Assembly (NCBI GenBank): GCA_027618565.1
Contig: JAQCEQ010000001.1
Location: 62,001-126,000, forward strand
Reading direction: 5' to 3'
Length of the DNA stretch: 64,000 nucleotides
Origin: Planctomycetota bacterium
GTDB taxonomy: Bacteria; Planctomycetota; Phycisphaerae; Phycisphaerales; SM1A02
The notes below the pieces were generated by a model that worked only from the letters and a program-made list of their open reading frames with translations, was not told the origin of the DNA and did not search any database. Made by a program: the position numbers and the translations under genes. Position 1 is the stretch's first letter, and every line of letters starts with the position of its first letter. This document shows, piece by piece, positions 53,664 through 63,142 of this stretch.

Positions 53664-54919
53664 TGGCCAAGCGAGTTTCGAAGTCGATGTCGGGCGTGAA
53701 GGCGGGCGCCGGCGAGTCGCGCGCGGCCGCGCGCGGCACACAGCCAGGCGCCGATCGTGAACCGCAAGCCGGCGGCGATCCCGCCCTGATCGCGCGCGCG
53801 CGCGACGCGCTGGATGCATCGATCATCGGGCACGAACGCCCCATCGCGGCGCTGGCCGCGGCGGGTGCCAACGGGACGATGCACCATGCGTGGATCTTTC
53901 ATGGTCCGTCGGGCGTGGGCAAGTGCACGGTGGCGATGCGATTTGCGGCGCTCCTTGCCGACCGTGCGACGACCGCCGACGACTGGCGTTCGTTCACGCC
54001 TCGCCGCAACGGCGACTGCGCGAAGTTCATGCGGCTTGGCACGCATCCCGACATCCGGCTCATCCGCAAGGAGTTGGCCGCCACAAGCGCGGATTCGGCC
54101 CTGCGCGACCGCAAGCAATTGAACCTTCCGGTGGGCCTCTTGCGCGAGCACATCATCGGTGGCACCACCAGTGACGGAAAGCACCTTGATTCTCCGGCGT
54201 TCCGGACATCGTGGATGGGCGGCGGCAAGGTATTCATCATCGACGAGGCGGAACTTCTTGACGCCGAGGGCCAGAATGCGCTCCTCAAGGTGCTTGAAGA
54301 GCCGCCGCCGAGCACCTGGTTCGTGCTGGTGGCGTCGCATGCGGACCGCCTCCTTCCGACGATTCGCTCCAGGTGCCAGATCATCGGCTTCTCGCCGTTG
54401 AGTGACCAGCAGATGTCCCAGTGGGCGGAACGGGGATTGACTGGCGTGGATCCTGACGAGCGAGCGTGGGCGATGCGGTTTGCCGCGGGCAGCCCCGGCG
54501 CGGCGCGCGCGGCGATTGACGAGAGGCTCCACGACTGGTGGAAGAGCCTGGAACCGCATGTGAAGCGCCTGGCTGCGGGGGAGTTCCCCGGCGGCGCCGC
54601 CGAGGTGATGGCTGACTTGGTCAGTGACTACGCCGAGGCCGCCGTCAAGCGCGACACTCGTGCCAGCAAGGAGGCAGCCAACCGCCGAGCGCTCGCCATC
54701 ATCCTTCACATGCTGGCGGAGGAGGCGCGTGCCGCGATGCGGCGGACGGACCTCTCGCGTGAGGACATCGCGAGATGGGCAAGTGTGCCCGGAGTCCTCG
54801 CCGATGCCGAGGATGCCGTGGACTCCAATGTCAACCTCAAGCACGCGCTGGCGTACTTGGTGTCGCAGTGGATGGATGTGTTCGATGGTGTGCATCAGTC
54901 GCAAGGCGCGGCGGCGTGA
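53663..54919 (+). CDS. holB: DNA polymerase III delta-prime-like subunit
   Basis: This 418-residue AAA+ clamp-loader subunit has Walker A GPSGVGKCT (81-89), KVFIIDEAELL, ALLKVLEEPPPSTW and the sensor-like RSRCQII. The usual delta-prime zinc module (four cysteines) is absent; only isolated Cys residues remain. The N-terminal 40 residues are a basic/Ala-rich extension. It lies between a lipoprotein gene and a CYTH gene, both overlapping it by one to four bases, so all three are co-transcribed. Confidence 0.88.
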   Translation: MAKRVSKSMSGVKAGAGESRAAARGTQPGADREPQAGGDPALIARARDALDASIIGHERPIAALAAAGANGTMHHAWIFHGPSGVGKCTVAMRFAALLADRATTADDWRSFTPRRNGDCAKFMRLGTHPDIRLIRKELAATSADSALRDRKQLNLPVGLLREHIIGGTTSDGKHLDSPAFRTSWMGGGKVFIIDEAELLDAEGQNALLKVLEEPPPSTWFVLVASHADRLLPTIRSRCQIIGFSPLSDQQMSQWAERGLTGVDPDERAWAMRFAAGSPGAARAAIDERLHDWWKSLEPHVKRLAAGEFPGGAAEVMADLVSDYAEAAVKRDTRASKEAANRRALAIILHMLAEEARAAMRRTDLSREDIARWASVPGVLADAEDAVDSNVNLKHALAYLVSQWMDVFDGVHQSQGAAA

Positions 54920-55488
54920 GCCCGGCTCCGGCCGGCGGCGGCGCAAGTCTTGAAATCGAACGAGTGTGGCTCCTCCGAGCACTGCCGGGCATGGAAGCGC
55001 TACGCAGGGAAGGCGCGATGGTCCAGCGCGTGCGAATCGAGCAGGGGTACATCACTGAGACGGCCGACGCAAGCACCCGTGCGGGGCTGACCGGTCGCGT
55101 GCGGCGGATGGAGTGTGACGACGGGCGCGTGGAATTCTGGCACACGATCAAGCGCGGCATGGGACGCGTGCGCGAGGAAGTGGAAGCACGCATCGACGAG
55201 GCGGCGTTTGGGCGGGCCTGGTGCGAAACAACTGGCGCGCGGATCCACAAGGATCGGTGGGCCGTGCGGGAGGCGAGCGACGCTCAGGAGCTCACCTGGG
55301 AGATCGACCAGTTCCTGGACTTTGAGTTGGTGCTGGCCGAGGTGGAATGCGAGTCTGTGGCGCACGCCGAGGCCGTCGTGCTCCCGCGTTGGCTGGCGCC
55401 ACTCGTCGTGCGGGAGGTCACGGAAGAGCCCACGTACCGAAACTCGTCGCTGGCGAGGAACGGGCTTCCCACGACGCCGCGCGCTTGA
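54916..55488 (+). CDS. CYTH-domain protein with altered ExExK motif
   Basis: The 190-residue protein has a CYTH fold pattern: EIERVWLL at its start (the family motif is ExExK; Lys is Val here), EQGYITE, RVRRMECD, and HTIKRGMGRVREEVEARI. CYTH proteins hydrolyse triphosphates or make cAMP in a tunnel. The changed first motif lowers confidence in activity. GTG at 54916 overlaps the holB stop by 4 nt and is the natural start. Linkage to a replication gene is noted in other Phycisphaerae but its meaning is unknown. Confidence 0.75.
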   Translation: MSPAPAGGGASLEIERVWLLRALPGMEALRREGAMVQRVRIEQGYITETADASTRAGLTGRVRRMECDDGRVEFWHTIKRGMGRVREEVEARIDEAAFGRAWCETTGARIHKDRWAVREASDAQELTWEIDQFLDFELVLAEVECESVAHAEAVVLPRWLAPLVVREVTEEPTYRNSSLARNGLPTTPRA

Positions 55489-55754
55489 AGAGATGAAGTG
55501 CGACCGTTTTTCGGTCGACAGGAACGGCTGGACAATCGATTCGCCGGAATCGCAGTCCAGCACCCACACGCGAACTCTGTCTGCGTTGGCGATGTGTTCA
55601 TGGACAACGGTTGCGCATTGTCCAGCGTCTCGGAGCGCGCTCCACGGTCGTGGTGGTCGAGCAGGTCATGCCCTCTCGCCCGTTTCAAGGGGCTCTAGCC
55701 ACGGAACCAAGGTGCCTCTGCCGCGGTGCCGAGGCAGGTAGACTCTTCGCCCCC
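55489..55754. other. 266-bp intergenic region with repeats before atpC
   Basis: It contains a 6-bp hairpin (CGACCG/CGGTCG, 55501-55517) just after the CYTH stop, which may be a terminator without T tail. It also has three copies of TGGACAA, two direct (55529, 55601) and one inverted (TTGTCCA at 55618-55624) forming a 7-bp inverted repeat. The atpC promoter probably lies here. No small ORF is convincing. Confidence 0.5.
55601..55624. repeat. 7-bp inverted repeat TGGACAA/TTGTCCA
   Basis: Perfect 7-bp arms with a 10-nt spacer, about 131 nt upstream of the atpC start. The same TGGACAA word occurs 72 nt upstream. Candidate operator; unknown regulator. Confidence 0.45.
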
Positions 55755-56171
55755 ATGGCCACCCTCCGTTGCACCATCGTCAGCCCCGACGCCGAACTCT
55801 TCTCGGACGCCGTCAACTACGCGTCGTTTCAGGCGTGGGATGGCCAGCGCGGCGTGATCGCGGGGACCAGCCCATTTCTGGCCAAGCTCATACCGGGCGT
55901 CACCAGAATCGACACCGTCTCAGGTAGCCGATTCTTTGCGATCGACGGCGGCTTCGCCCAGATGCAGGGTGACGAACTGACCTTGCTGGTGGACAAGGCA
56001 ACCGCCGCCGAGGACATCTCACTCACCGAGGCACAAGCCGCGCTGGTTGTCGCCAACGCCAAGGTCACCGCGCCGACCGATCGCGCCTCCACGCTCACCG
56101 AGCGCGAGGCCATCGAGGCGGCCCAGCAGATCGCCCGCACCAGGGTGGCACTGTCGTCGAAGGGGAAGTGA
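55755..56171 (+). CDS. atpC: F1 ATP synthase epsilon subunit (separate from other atp genes)
   Basis: The 138-residue protein has the N-terminal beta-sandwich (CTIVSPDAELFSDAVNYASF, FFAIDGGFAQMQGDELTLLV) and the C-terminal helical hairpin (EAAQQIARTRVAL) of the epsilon subunit, which couples and inhibits the F1 motor. No atpD or other ATP synthase gene is adjacent; its neighbours are a CYTH gene and scpB. ATG at 55755 is the start; a longer frame would include the repeat region. Confidence 0.9.
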   Translation: MATLRCTIVSPDAELFSDAVNYASFQAWDGQRGVIAGTSPFLAKLIPGVTRIDTVSGSRFFAIDGGFAQMQGDELTLLVDKATAAEDISLTEAQAALVVANAKVTAPTDRASTLTEREAIEAAQQIARTRVALSSKGK

Positions 56172-56195
56172 GCGCGGTAGCCTTGCTGGCTGAGC

Positions 56196-56921
56196 ATGGA
56201 CGCCGAAGCCGTTGAATCAAGTCAGGTGAGTAATAGGGTGGGCGAGTCCGTCGCAGGCTTAGGCGCAGGACCGGGCGTCGAGTCGATCCCCTGCGAGAAC
56301 GTCCCGCTTGACGTTCGCGTCGAGGCATTGTTGCTTGCCGCCGATCGACCCATGAGCGATTCCCGCATCGCCGAGGTGCTCGGGTTGGTGGAAGCGCCGA
56401 GCGCGCAACTGCGTGCGGCAATGGCTGAGGCAGTCGCTCCTCCAAAGTCAATGGTGGGTCCAGCCAAGGACCTGGCCGCCGTGCCACACGCCGACGCGCA
56501 GCGCCAGGTTCGTGACGCCATCGACCGACTCAATGCAGGCTACGAGTCGACGCGTCGAGGATTCCGTATCGAGGCCGTCGCCGGCGGTCGGCAGATCATG
56601 ACGATCGCCGCGCTCGCTCCGCTCATCGTGCGACTTCGCGGCGTGAAGGACCAGTCCAAGCTCACTCAGGCGGCGTTGGAGACACTGGCGATCATCGCGT
56701 ATCGCCAGCCGATTCTCCGCGCGGACATCGAGTCCATCCGAGGTGTGACGTGCGGGGAAGTGCTGCGATCGTTGATGGAGCGTCGCCTCGTACGCATCAC
56801 CGGGCGCGCAGAAGAAGTTGGCCGACCGATGCTCTACGGTACGACGCAGGAGTTCCTGCGCACCTTTGGCATCGCCAGCGTCACTGACCTGCCGCAGCAG
56901 AAGGAACTGAAGGGAAACTGA
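56196..56921 (+). CDS. scpB: Segregation and condensation protein B
   Basis: ScpB is the winged-helix subunit of the SMC-ScpA-ScpB condensin. The 241-residue protein has the two winged-helix domains: VRVEALLLAADRPMSDSRIAEVL and LTQAALETLAIIAYRQPILRADIESIRGV, then RGRP-like VGRPMLYGTTQEFLRTFGI. It follows atpC by 24 nt. A small GC hairpin (CCGCC-TCC-GGCGG, 56926-56938) lies just after the stop, between this gene and the convergent dus gene, and could be a weak terminator. Confidence 0.93.
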   Translation: MDAEAVESSQVSNRVGESVAGLGAGPGVESIPCENVPLDVRVEALLLAADRPMSDSRIAEVLGLVEAPSAQLRAAMAEAVAPPKSMVGPAKDLAAVPHADAQRQVRDAIDRLNAGYESTRRGFRIEAVAGGRQIMTIAALAPLIVRLRGVKDQSKLTQAALETLAIIAYRQPILRADIESIRGVTCGEVLRSLMERRLVRITGRAEEVGRPMLYGTTQEFLRTFGIASVTDLPQQKELKGN

Positions 56922-57004
56922 GCCGCCGCCTCCGGCGGGATGTGTGTGTTCAAAGACAGGCACGATCCAGCGCCTGTGGCGGGTCGCGGTTCGTGATTGC
57001 CAGA

Positions 57005-58129
57005 TCAACTGCGCTGCTGCTGCTTGTGGTCGGCCGACTGCCGCTCGATCCACTCCTGCAGCACGGCACGCATTGCGCCCAGGTCCGGCGCCGTTCGAAT
57101 CGATTCCTTGAGTGGCTTCACATGCCCCATCGTGTGGCCGTACCACGAGATTCGCTTGTGCATCTGTTCGACGGCGTGCCTGTGGGGGTGAGTGGAGTCG
57201 CTGCCGATGGGGGTGTGCTGCTCAAGAAGGTCGATGTGGCGGAGGACGACGTTGAGTTTCTCGAGGAGCGACGGCTCTGAGGCAAGGCCGCCGCGCAGCG
57301 CCGCCGCCGTCTGTGCGAAGAGCCACGGCGTCCGCAGCGCCGCGCGACCGATCATGATGCCGCGGCAGCCGGACTCGCGCATCCGCGCGGCGGCATGCTC
57401 TGGCTCCGAGATGTCGCCGTTGCCGATGACGGGGATGGCGTGAACGGCGGCCACCACCTGCGCGATCGCCCCCCAATCGGCGGCCCCGCGAAAGAGCTGT
57501 GTCGTGTATCGACCATGCACCGTGACGGCCTGGATGCCGATGGCTTCCAGTCGACGGGCGAGGTCTGGGGCGACCATGTGTTCGGGGTCCCAGCCAAGTC
57601 GCACCTTGGCGGTGACGGGGACGCGACCGCCGGCATGGCGGTCCACGGCGCGGACGATGCGCTCGGCAAGCAGGGTCGTGGCGCCGCAATCACGCAAGAG
57701 GAGCGAGCCGCCGTTCTTCTTGGCGACCTTGTCCACCGGACAACCCATGTTGATGTCGATGAGCCTGGCGCCGTGATCGATCGCCCAGCACGCGGCTTCA
57801 GGGAGCGGGTCTTCGCCACAACCATAGAGTTGCATGCCGCAGGGACTGTCGGCGTCGCAAGTGGCGGCCAGTTCCAGCGTGCGAGCGCTCCCGCGGAGGA
57901 TGGCGTGGGAGTTGAGGAGGTCGGTGGAAGCGAGGCCGACGCCGCCAAGTTCGCGGCAGAGGATCCGGAACGGGAGGTCGCAGTGCCCGGCAATGGGTGC
58001 GAGGAAGAGGGGAGTCTCGAGCCGGAGCCGTCCAATGGTGAGGGAGATGCCCGGGACAGGAGTGCAGCCCGTGCCGGCAGCCACAGGCGCGGCATCGAGC
58101 GAAGGCCGATTCGCCTCTGGGACGCTCAC
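57005..58129 (-). CDS. dus: tRNA-dihydrouridine synthase
   Basis: This 374-residue flavoprotein reduces uridines in tRNA. Motifs: [19 protein letters not shown] at the start of the TIM barrel, [16 protein letters not shown] with the catalytic Cys, [27 protein letters not shown], and IGNGDI. GTG at 58129 gives a 4-nt overlap with the exonuclease stop; an in-frame GTG two codons earlier is possible. The Dus subtype (A, B or C) is not clear. Confidence 0.93.
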   Translation of the reverse strand: MSVPEANRPSLDAAPVAAGTGCTPVPGISLTIGRLRLETPLFLAPIAGHCDLPFRILCRELGGVGLASTDLLNSHAILRGSARTLELAATCDADSPCGMQLYGCGEDPLPEAACWAIDHGARLIDINMGCPVDKVAKKNGGSLLLRDCGATTLLAERIVRAVDRHAGGRVPVTAKVRLGWDPEHMVAPDLARRLEAIGIQAVTVHGRYTTQLFRGAADWGAIAQVVAAVHAIPVIGNGDISEPEHAAARMRESGCRGIMIGRAALRTPWLFAQTAAALRGGLASEPSLLEKLNVVLRHIDLLEQHTPIGSDSTHPHRHAVEQMHKRISWYGHTMGHVKPLKESIRTAPDLGAMRAVLQEWIERQSADHKQQQRS

Positions 58130-58716
58130 CCCCACGGGTCAAATCCCGCACCGACACCGACGGTGGCAAGTTCTTCTGCCTTCACCGCATGCCACATGTA
58201 GTGCATGCCGGTCTGCGGGTGCACACGCTGCATCAGCTGGTGCAGACCACGAACGTCATCCATCGCCCGGTGAGCGCTGCCGGGGTCGATCTGGTGCGCC
58301 GTAAGTAATGACTGGAGCTTGCCACTCTCAAACCCCAGGCTCTTCCAAGGAATGCTCCAGCACGAACAACGCCAAGGAAGGGTCTCCATCCAGGTGAAGT
58401 GGTTGCACATCATCCCTCGGTCGAATGGGACATTGTGTGCAACGACTGCGTGGCAACCGCGCAGCACACGCACGATGTCGGACTCTTCCATGCGGTGACC
58501 ATGGAGTTCCTTCATCGACAGTCCATGGATCGCTTGAGCCGTGGGGTGGATAGCGACCGTTGGCTCGTTCAGGGACTGGTAGCTGGCCACCTCTCGCACC
58601 ACCGCGCCAGTCTCCAACGAGTACTCGTGGACGAGGATCGCGATCTCGACGACCTGGTCACCGCGACCGGCGCCGGTTGTCTCTGTATCCAGGATCGCGG
58701 CGCGGAAGGTTTCCAT
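58126..58716 (-). CDS. DEDDh-family 3'-5' exonuclease
   Basis: A 196-residue exonuclease related to the proofreading epsilon subunit of DNA polymerase III and to RNase T. The DEDDh motifs are LDTETTG (D10, E12), HNVPFD, and HRAMDD. A Cys/Trp-rich segment ([10 protein letters not shown]) lies in the middle. ATG at 58716 was chosen over GTG at 58719. It is coupled to dus. Substrate (DNA or RNA) cannot be decided from sequence. Confidence 0.9.
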   Translation of the reverse strand: METFRAAILDTETTGAGRGDQVVEIAILVHEYSLETGAVVREVASYQSLNEPTVAIHPTAQAIHGLSMKELHGHRMEESDIVRVLRGCHAVVAHNVPFDRGMMCNHFTWMETLPWRCSCWSIPWKSLGFESGKLQSLLTAHQIDPGSAHRAMDDVRGLHQLMQRVHPQTGMHYMWHAVKAEELATVGVGAGFDPWG

Positions 58717-58879
58717 CACCGGAGGGTACTTCGTGAGGGCGCTGGTTCAATGAGCACACGCGCCACGGGAAAGCGACCCGCCACGTCCTGTGACGGGCCG
58801 CCGTTCCCGGTGATTCTGTGCGCCGTCGGTGACCCGACCCGATCGGGAACCGCGCATGGTCGGTGTGATGGAGTCGCCG

Positions 58880-59764
58880 CTACGCGCAAGGCCCCCATGC
58901 GCCAAGGAGCACATTGAGGTCCGTGCCGTCCACCGTGCCATCCAGGTTGAAGTCGGCCTGGTGGTCCATGAATCCCCATGCCGCCAGCAGCTGCGCAAGG
59001 TCCGCCACCGCCACCGCGCCGTCGGCGTCCAGGTCCGGTGCACAGGCTTGCGACGAGCACGGGTTCGCCGTCCCCGGCGAGTCCGCGCCGCCGGCGATCT
59101 CGGGAATGCCGATCATCCACAAGGTCGTTCGGCATCGGTAGATGTGCTGCGGCACGGCCTTGCTCGACGGCCCGACTTCACCCTGGTACGCGCACTCCGC
59201 GCCAATGGTGCCGGCATCGACATGCATCATGGTGACGCCATCGACGATCAATTTCCAGGCCTGGAAGTCTAGTGTGCAGTCGTCATTCGTGTCCAGGTCC
59301 GTGCCGTTGGCCGCTGTCAGCCCGCGGACTAGCAGGTGCGTGACATTGTCGGCATTCTCAAAGTTGAGGGTGGTAGTCAGGTCAGCTTCACCCAGCGTGA
59401 AACTGGACTCCGCGACGACGAAGAATCCGCTCGCGGGAATCGAGTGGCCCGCCAGCTGAATCGCTACCTCAATGGTGCCGCCGCCCTGCGCCGCCGTGCC
59501 GTCCCCGAGCACTACATATGCAAGTCCGTCGAGCGAGGCACCGGGGGGCCCCGCGATCTCGATGTACTCGTCGGTGTCGGTTCCGGGTTGGTCGATCCTG
59601 ATCTCCGAGATGTAGATCTCCGATCTGCCGGTTTCCGAGCCGGCCGATGCGCCGGCCGAGATTGCGGCGATGGCGCAGACTGCGGTCGTGCCAAGGTGGG
59701 AGCGAGTGATGTCCTGCGCGCACGACCACAGCGTGCGACGCCCGATGGAGGGAGTCTTGATCAT
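58880..59764 (-). CDS. Exported lamin-tail and dockerin protein
   Basis: The 294-residue protein has a signal peptide (about 22-42). A lamin-tail-like domain follows (IYISEIRIDQPGTDTDEYIEI, DGLAYVVLGDG), then a region with four Cys near the end. A type I dockerin follows: two calcium-loop repeats DLDADGAVAVADLAQLLAAWG and DFNLDGTVDGTDLNVLLGAWG. Dockerins bind cohesins; in planctomycetes they are common on secreted proteins without cellulosomes. ATG at 59764 was chosen because the longer frame lacks a signal peptide. Confidence 0.85.
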   Translation of the reverse strand: MIKTPSIGRRTLWSCAQDITRSHLGTTAVCAIAAISAGASAGSETGRSEIYISEIRIDQPGTDTDEYIEIAGPPGASLDGLAYVVLGDGTAAQGGGTIEVAIQLAGHSIPASGFFVVAESSFTLGEADLTTTLNFENADNVTHLLVRGLTAANGTDLDTNDDCTLDFQAWKLIVDGVTMMHVDAGTIGAECAYQGEVGPSSKAVPQHIYRCRTTLWMIGIPEIAGGADSPGTANPCSSQACAPDLDADGAVAVADLAQLLAAWGFMDHQADFNLDGTVDGTDLNVLLGAWGPCA

Positions 59765-59888
59765 GAGAGGCCCGAGGAGCTGGTTGGGAAGTCTTGTTTC
59801 GATGCCGGCAGCACGCCGGACAAGGGCGCACAGTAAGTGGAGATTTGGCGATCCCCAGAAGTGGCCCCTTTTTTCCTGAAGATTGTTT

Positions 59889-59907
59889 GGGCGGCCAGCC
59901 GCCGCCC
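59889..59907. terminator. GC-rich hairpin after the secreted hydrolase gene
   Basis: GGGCGGC-CAGCC-GCCGCCC forms a perfect 7-bp stem 13 nt past the stop at 59920. There is no T tract on the minus strand, so intrinsic termination is uncertain. Confidence 0.35.
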
Positions 59908-59919
59908 CCGTGCATCCAG

Positions 59920-62469
59920 TCAGTTGCCGCGCAAGTCGATCGACCAGTCTCCGCGGCACCATCCCGCGCCGCCCCAGCCCTGGAGGCCGTGAATCAGCGA
60001 TTGGGAGCCGATCACGCTCCAATCGGGGTAGTGGACGCCGGCGACGAAGTAGGGAAGTCGCATCGACAACCCCTCGGCGGCTGGACCCGCGGGTGCCACC
60101 AATCCAATCGACTGTCGGGCGGAGTCGGGACCGGGAAGGATGGCGAGCAGCAGGGACTCGTTCCCCTCGAAAGTGAGAGCCGAGTCCGCCTCGCCTCCCG
60201 AATCCTCAAGAGAAATCTGCGACCGCTCAACGTGTAAAGGCGCTCGCCTCGCCAGGGCGCCCCACGCCTTGTTCGAGTCGGCACGGCCATAGAGGATCAC
60301 ATTGCGGTCAGCATGGGCATCGAGAGGCGTGCGCGCGCGCCAGGCGAGGTACGCCTCATCGGTCATCACGGGAAGCCGACCGTTGCCGCGGTACCAGAAC
60401 TGCTCGCTGTCGTACCGGGCCTTCGCCAGGGCCCAGGCATTGTGTGCAGTATCGCCACCAGTGGCGCATACCAGCAGGACGCCATTGTCGACGGCCGCCT
60501 TGAAGGGACCCATGCGCCCAGGGTGCTTGTTCGATTGATCCCAGTCGGCGCCGAGCCTTGCGAGCGACCACGCGCCTCCCGCTGAGGCACTCAGCATCGT
60601 GCGCGCACCACCCTCGCGCTCGGGCACGGTGATGGACTTGCCGTTGATGTCGATGCGGATTTCCTCACTTCCATCACCGCCGTCGAAGTCCGTGTCCAGC
60701 GAGAGCAGCGCGACATTCTGCGTCGTGACCGTGATTGTCGTCGGCGCATCCGTCGTGGCCGCGGTGATCGACCACACCACCCGCGCTGGGACCATCGGCT
60801 CTACGTGCTGCATCACCGTGACGCCGTGCGACCCCGCGAAGATGGCTGACGACACGGTGGTGAACGCACCGCTCGTGACTGCATCCGGCTCAGGCAGCGA
60901 CTTGGCCGTCAGTGCGTCGATCATCGGTGGCCAATCAACACATTGGTCGCCCCACCAGTGGCCCGCGCCGGGTTGCTCGAAGTAGGTGAAGTCGGGATGG
61001 AACCCGCCCAGAACACCGCGCAAGATGCGCGACTGCGCCACCGGCACATTGTCGTCGCCGTCGCCGTGCAGGACATAGACGCGCTCGCCGAGGTAATTGT
61101 CCTTGAGGAGCAGCGTGCGGCTTGAATTCTGTGCGGTGTGAAGGAGCAGCCCCAGACTGCTGTCGACCGGAATCGATGGTGAACCCGTGTAGCTCCAAAA
61201 ATCGATCCACCCCGCGCTGGGACCGATGGACGCGAACAAGTCTGGCCGCTGCGCGCCCACAATCATCGTGCCGTGGCCGCCCATCGAGTGACCAGTGAGC
61301 CACTGCCGCCGCGGGTCGGTGTTGAAGAGCGCGTTGGCGTGCGTGCGCACATCGATCGCGTCGATCCGCCCCCAGTCTTCCCAGTCGAATCCGTAGGGGC
61401 GACGATTGGTCGCGCACGCGACGGCCACATCCGCGCGCGGCGCATAGCAGCGAGCCTGGCTGGTCGCCTCCACACTTGCGCCGTGCAGGCTGAGAAGGAG
61501 GCCCGGGCGCGCGTCAGGCGCGACATCGGCGTCAGGCGTCCAGCCGATGGGCGGTACCACGGCGTAGTACTGCACGCTGTCGTCCACCGAACTCACAGAG
61601 GTCACCTTGCGCTTGGCATCGGGCTCGAGGACGCGCAGTGAGAGGGTCGTGGAGGAGAGTGTGTCCGCGCCTCGGAGCAGCGCGATGTCGACAGTCGCGT
61701 CGCCACCCCCCGGCCCGGCCACCAGCGGCAACTGCAGCGCTGGCTTGATCGATCCCAGCGGCGGAATCCCTGGAACCAAGCACTCCAGCGACGCCCCAGC
61801 GAAGGTCACGCTCACGCGCAGATCGCGCAGCCAGTCATTCGTTCCGTTCATGACCGGAAGCGAGAACCAGAGCGTGCCCTCGGCGTCCGCGGGAGCGCGC
61901 GTCGCGAGCAGGTCCGGCGCAGTCACATCGCCGGTGTTGAACCAGGCGACGGGATTGGGCCGATCCTCGATGGATGCCTTGAGCCGCCCACGGCCGCACA
62001 CGAAGAGGAGTTCGTTGTCACCGGTGTTGAGCTGGATCGGCAGCTCCATGAAGCCGAACGAGTACGGGTCGCCCATGCGGACCTCGCCGTTCACATACAC
62101 CAGCGAGTGCCCGCTGGCACGGAGCAGCGCGACGCGCGAAGTGTCGCTGCGCACCCGGGCGAGCGCATAGCCCCCGGCGAAGGCATCGCCCTCAAACTCG
62201 CCGCTGGCGCCGGCGTGTTGCGCCGTCCAAGTGCGTGGAAGCGCGTCTTCTCCCATCACGGTGTCACCTTCGTGAGGCGTCTTCCACTCACCGCTCACGA
62301 TGGCGTACTGGATCGGGTCGATCTGGATCGGTGACCGACCGCCCTTGCCGGTGCCGGTGATCACCAGGACTTCAGTGATCGGCGTGGAGTCGGCGGCGAC
62401 TTGCCCCACCCCGGCGCCAAACAAGAGCGTCGATGCGAGCAGGATGCATCCAAGCCGTGCGTGAGTCAT
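59920..62469 (-). CDS. Large secreted alpha/beta-hydrolase (esterase or peptidase-like)
   Basis: The 849-residue protein has a signal peptide (about 5-26). N-terminal beta-rich domains precede an alpha/beta-hydrolase core: nucleophile GHSMGG at about 391, acid in HGDGDDNVP at about 470, and His in GAGHWWGD at about 502. This arrangement is that of prolyl-oligopeptidase-like or feruloyl/PHB-type esterases. The C-terminal 330 residues are beta-rich and of unknown type. ATG at 62469 was chosen since the longer frame adds an Arg-rich tail before the signal peptide. Substrate unknown. Confidence 0.85.
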   Translation of the reverse strand: MTHARLGCILLASTLLFGAGVGQVAADSTPITEVLVITGTGKGGRSPIQIDPIQYAIVSGEWKTPHEGDTVMGEDALPRTWTAQHAGASGEFEGDAFAGGYALARVRSDTSRVALLRASGHSLVYVNGEVRMGDPYSFGFMELPIQLNTGDNELLFVCGRGRLKASIEDRPNPVAWFNTGDVTAPDLLATRAPADAEGTLWFSLPVMNGTNDWLRDLRVSVTFAGASLECLVPGIPPLGSIKPALQLPLVAGPGGGDATVDIALLRGADTLSSTTLSLRVLEPDAKRKVTSVSSVDDSVQYYAVVPPIGWTPDADVAPDARPGLLLSLHGASVEATSQARCYAPRADVAVACATNRRPYGFDWEDWGRIDAIDVRTHANALFNTDPRRQWLTGHSMGGHGTMIVGAQRPDLFASIGPSAGWIDFWSYTGSPSIPVDSSLGLLLHTAQNSSRTLLLKDNYLGERVYVLHGDGDDNVPVAQSRILRGVLGGFHPDFTYFEQPGAGHWWGDQCVDWPPMIDALTAKSLPEPDAVTSGAFTTVSSAIFAGSHGVTVMQHVEPMVPARVVWSITAATTDAPTTITVTTQNVALLSLDTDFDGGDGSEEIRIDINGKSITVPEREGGARTMLSASAGGAWSLARLGADWDQSNKHPGRMGPFKAAVDNGVLLVCATGGDTAHNAWALAKARYDSEQFWYRGNGRLPVMTDEAYLAWRARTPLDAHADRNVILYGRADSNKAWGALARRAPLHVERSQISLEDSGGEADSALTFEGNESLLLAILPGPDSARQSIGLVAPAGPAAEGLSMRLPYFVAGVHYPDWSVIGSQSLIHGLQGWGGAGWCRGDWSIDLRGN

Positions 62470-62512
62470 GGGACGCGCACGATAGCGGGGGAGGTATGCG
62501 CGCCCCGGCCCG

Positions 62513-63142
62513 CTACTGCGACGAGATGCGCGCATCGTGGAATCGATACAGGCCAAGGATCACATCGCCAAAGGCGAATGGCGACACCTCCAGGCGCCCC
62601 GTCACAGTGCCGTATCGAAACGAGTGCTGCTTGTCGATACGGACCGGCTCGGTGAGCTTGGCTTCGATGCAGTCAAACGGCGTGGGCGGGATGCCAAGGC
62701 AGCATCCGTCCCACCGGTTGAGGAGCACGATGACTTCCTTCGTCTCGTCCACCACGATGCCCGGAGCCCAGTAGCCATCGATGCTGATCCACGAGCCATC
62801 CATAAGCAGAATGTGCTTGGCGAGCGCGTCCTTGCCGGCGCTCGCCTTCCATCCGTCCTGGGCGCTTTGCAGGTACTCCCACGAGATGTGGTAGGGGTCG
62901 CGCTCGGTGCCGTTGCCAACCAGGTCAAAGCGGTCGGCGACGCGGACCGTGCGGTCGTCGACACGAGTCACGGATTCGACGACGTGGCCGGATGTTGGTG
63001 GAAAAGAGACCCGTAGAGGCGGGATCTCACCAACAGCGGGGGAATCCAGCGTTGATTCGTCAGCTCCAGGCCACGCATCCAGCCACGCTCCATAGACCCC
63101 CAGTGCCGCCAGCGCGAGCATCGTGAGCCAGAACCACCTCAT
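62513..63142 (-). CDS. DUF3299-like membrane-anchored protein
   Basis: The 209-residue protein has an N-terminal membrane helix (about 3-20). A small domain follows with WKASAGKDALAKHILLMDGSW and the Cys/Pro motif CCLGIPPTPFDCI, similar to DUF3299 proteins, which are periplasmic and occur near membrane transport genes. The ATG overlaps the upstream phosphodiesterase-like gene by 4 nt. Function unknown. Confidence 0.7.
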   Translation of the reverse strand: MRWFWLTMLALAALGVYGAWLDAWPGADESTLDSPAVGEIPPLRVSFPPTSGHVVESVTRVDDRTVRVADRFDLVGNGTERDPYHISWEYLQSAQDGWKASAGKDALAKHILLMDGSWISIDGYWAPGIVVDETKEVIVLLNRWDGCCLGIPPTPFDCIEAKLTEPVRIDKQHSFRYGTVTGRLEVSPFAFGDVILGLYRFHDARISSQ

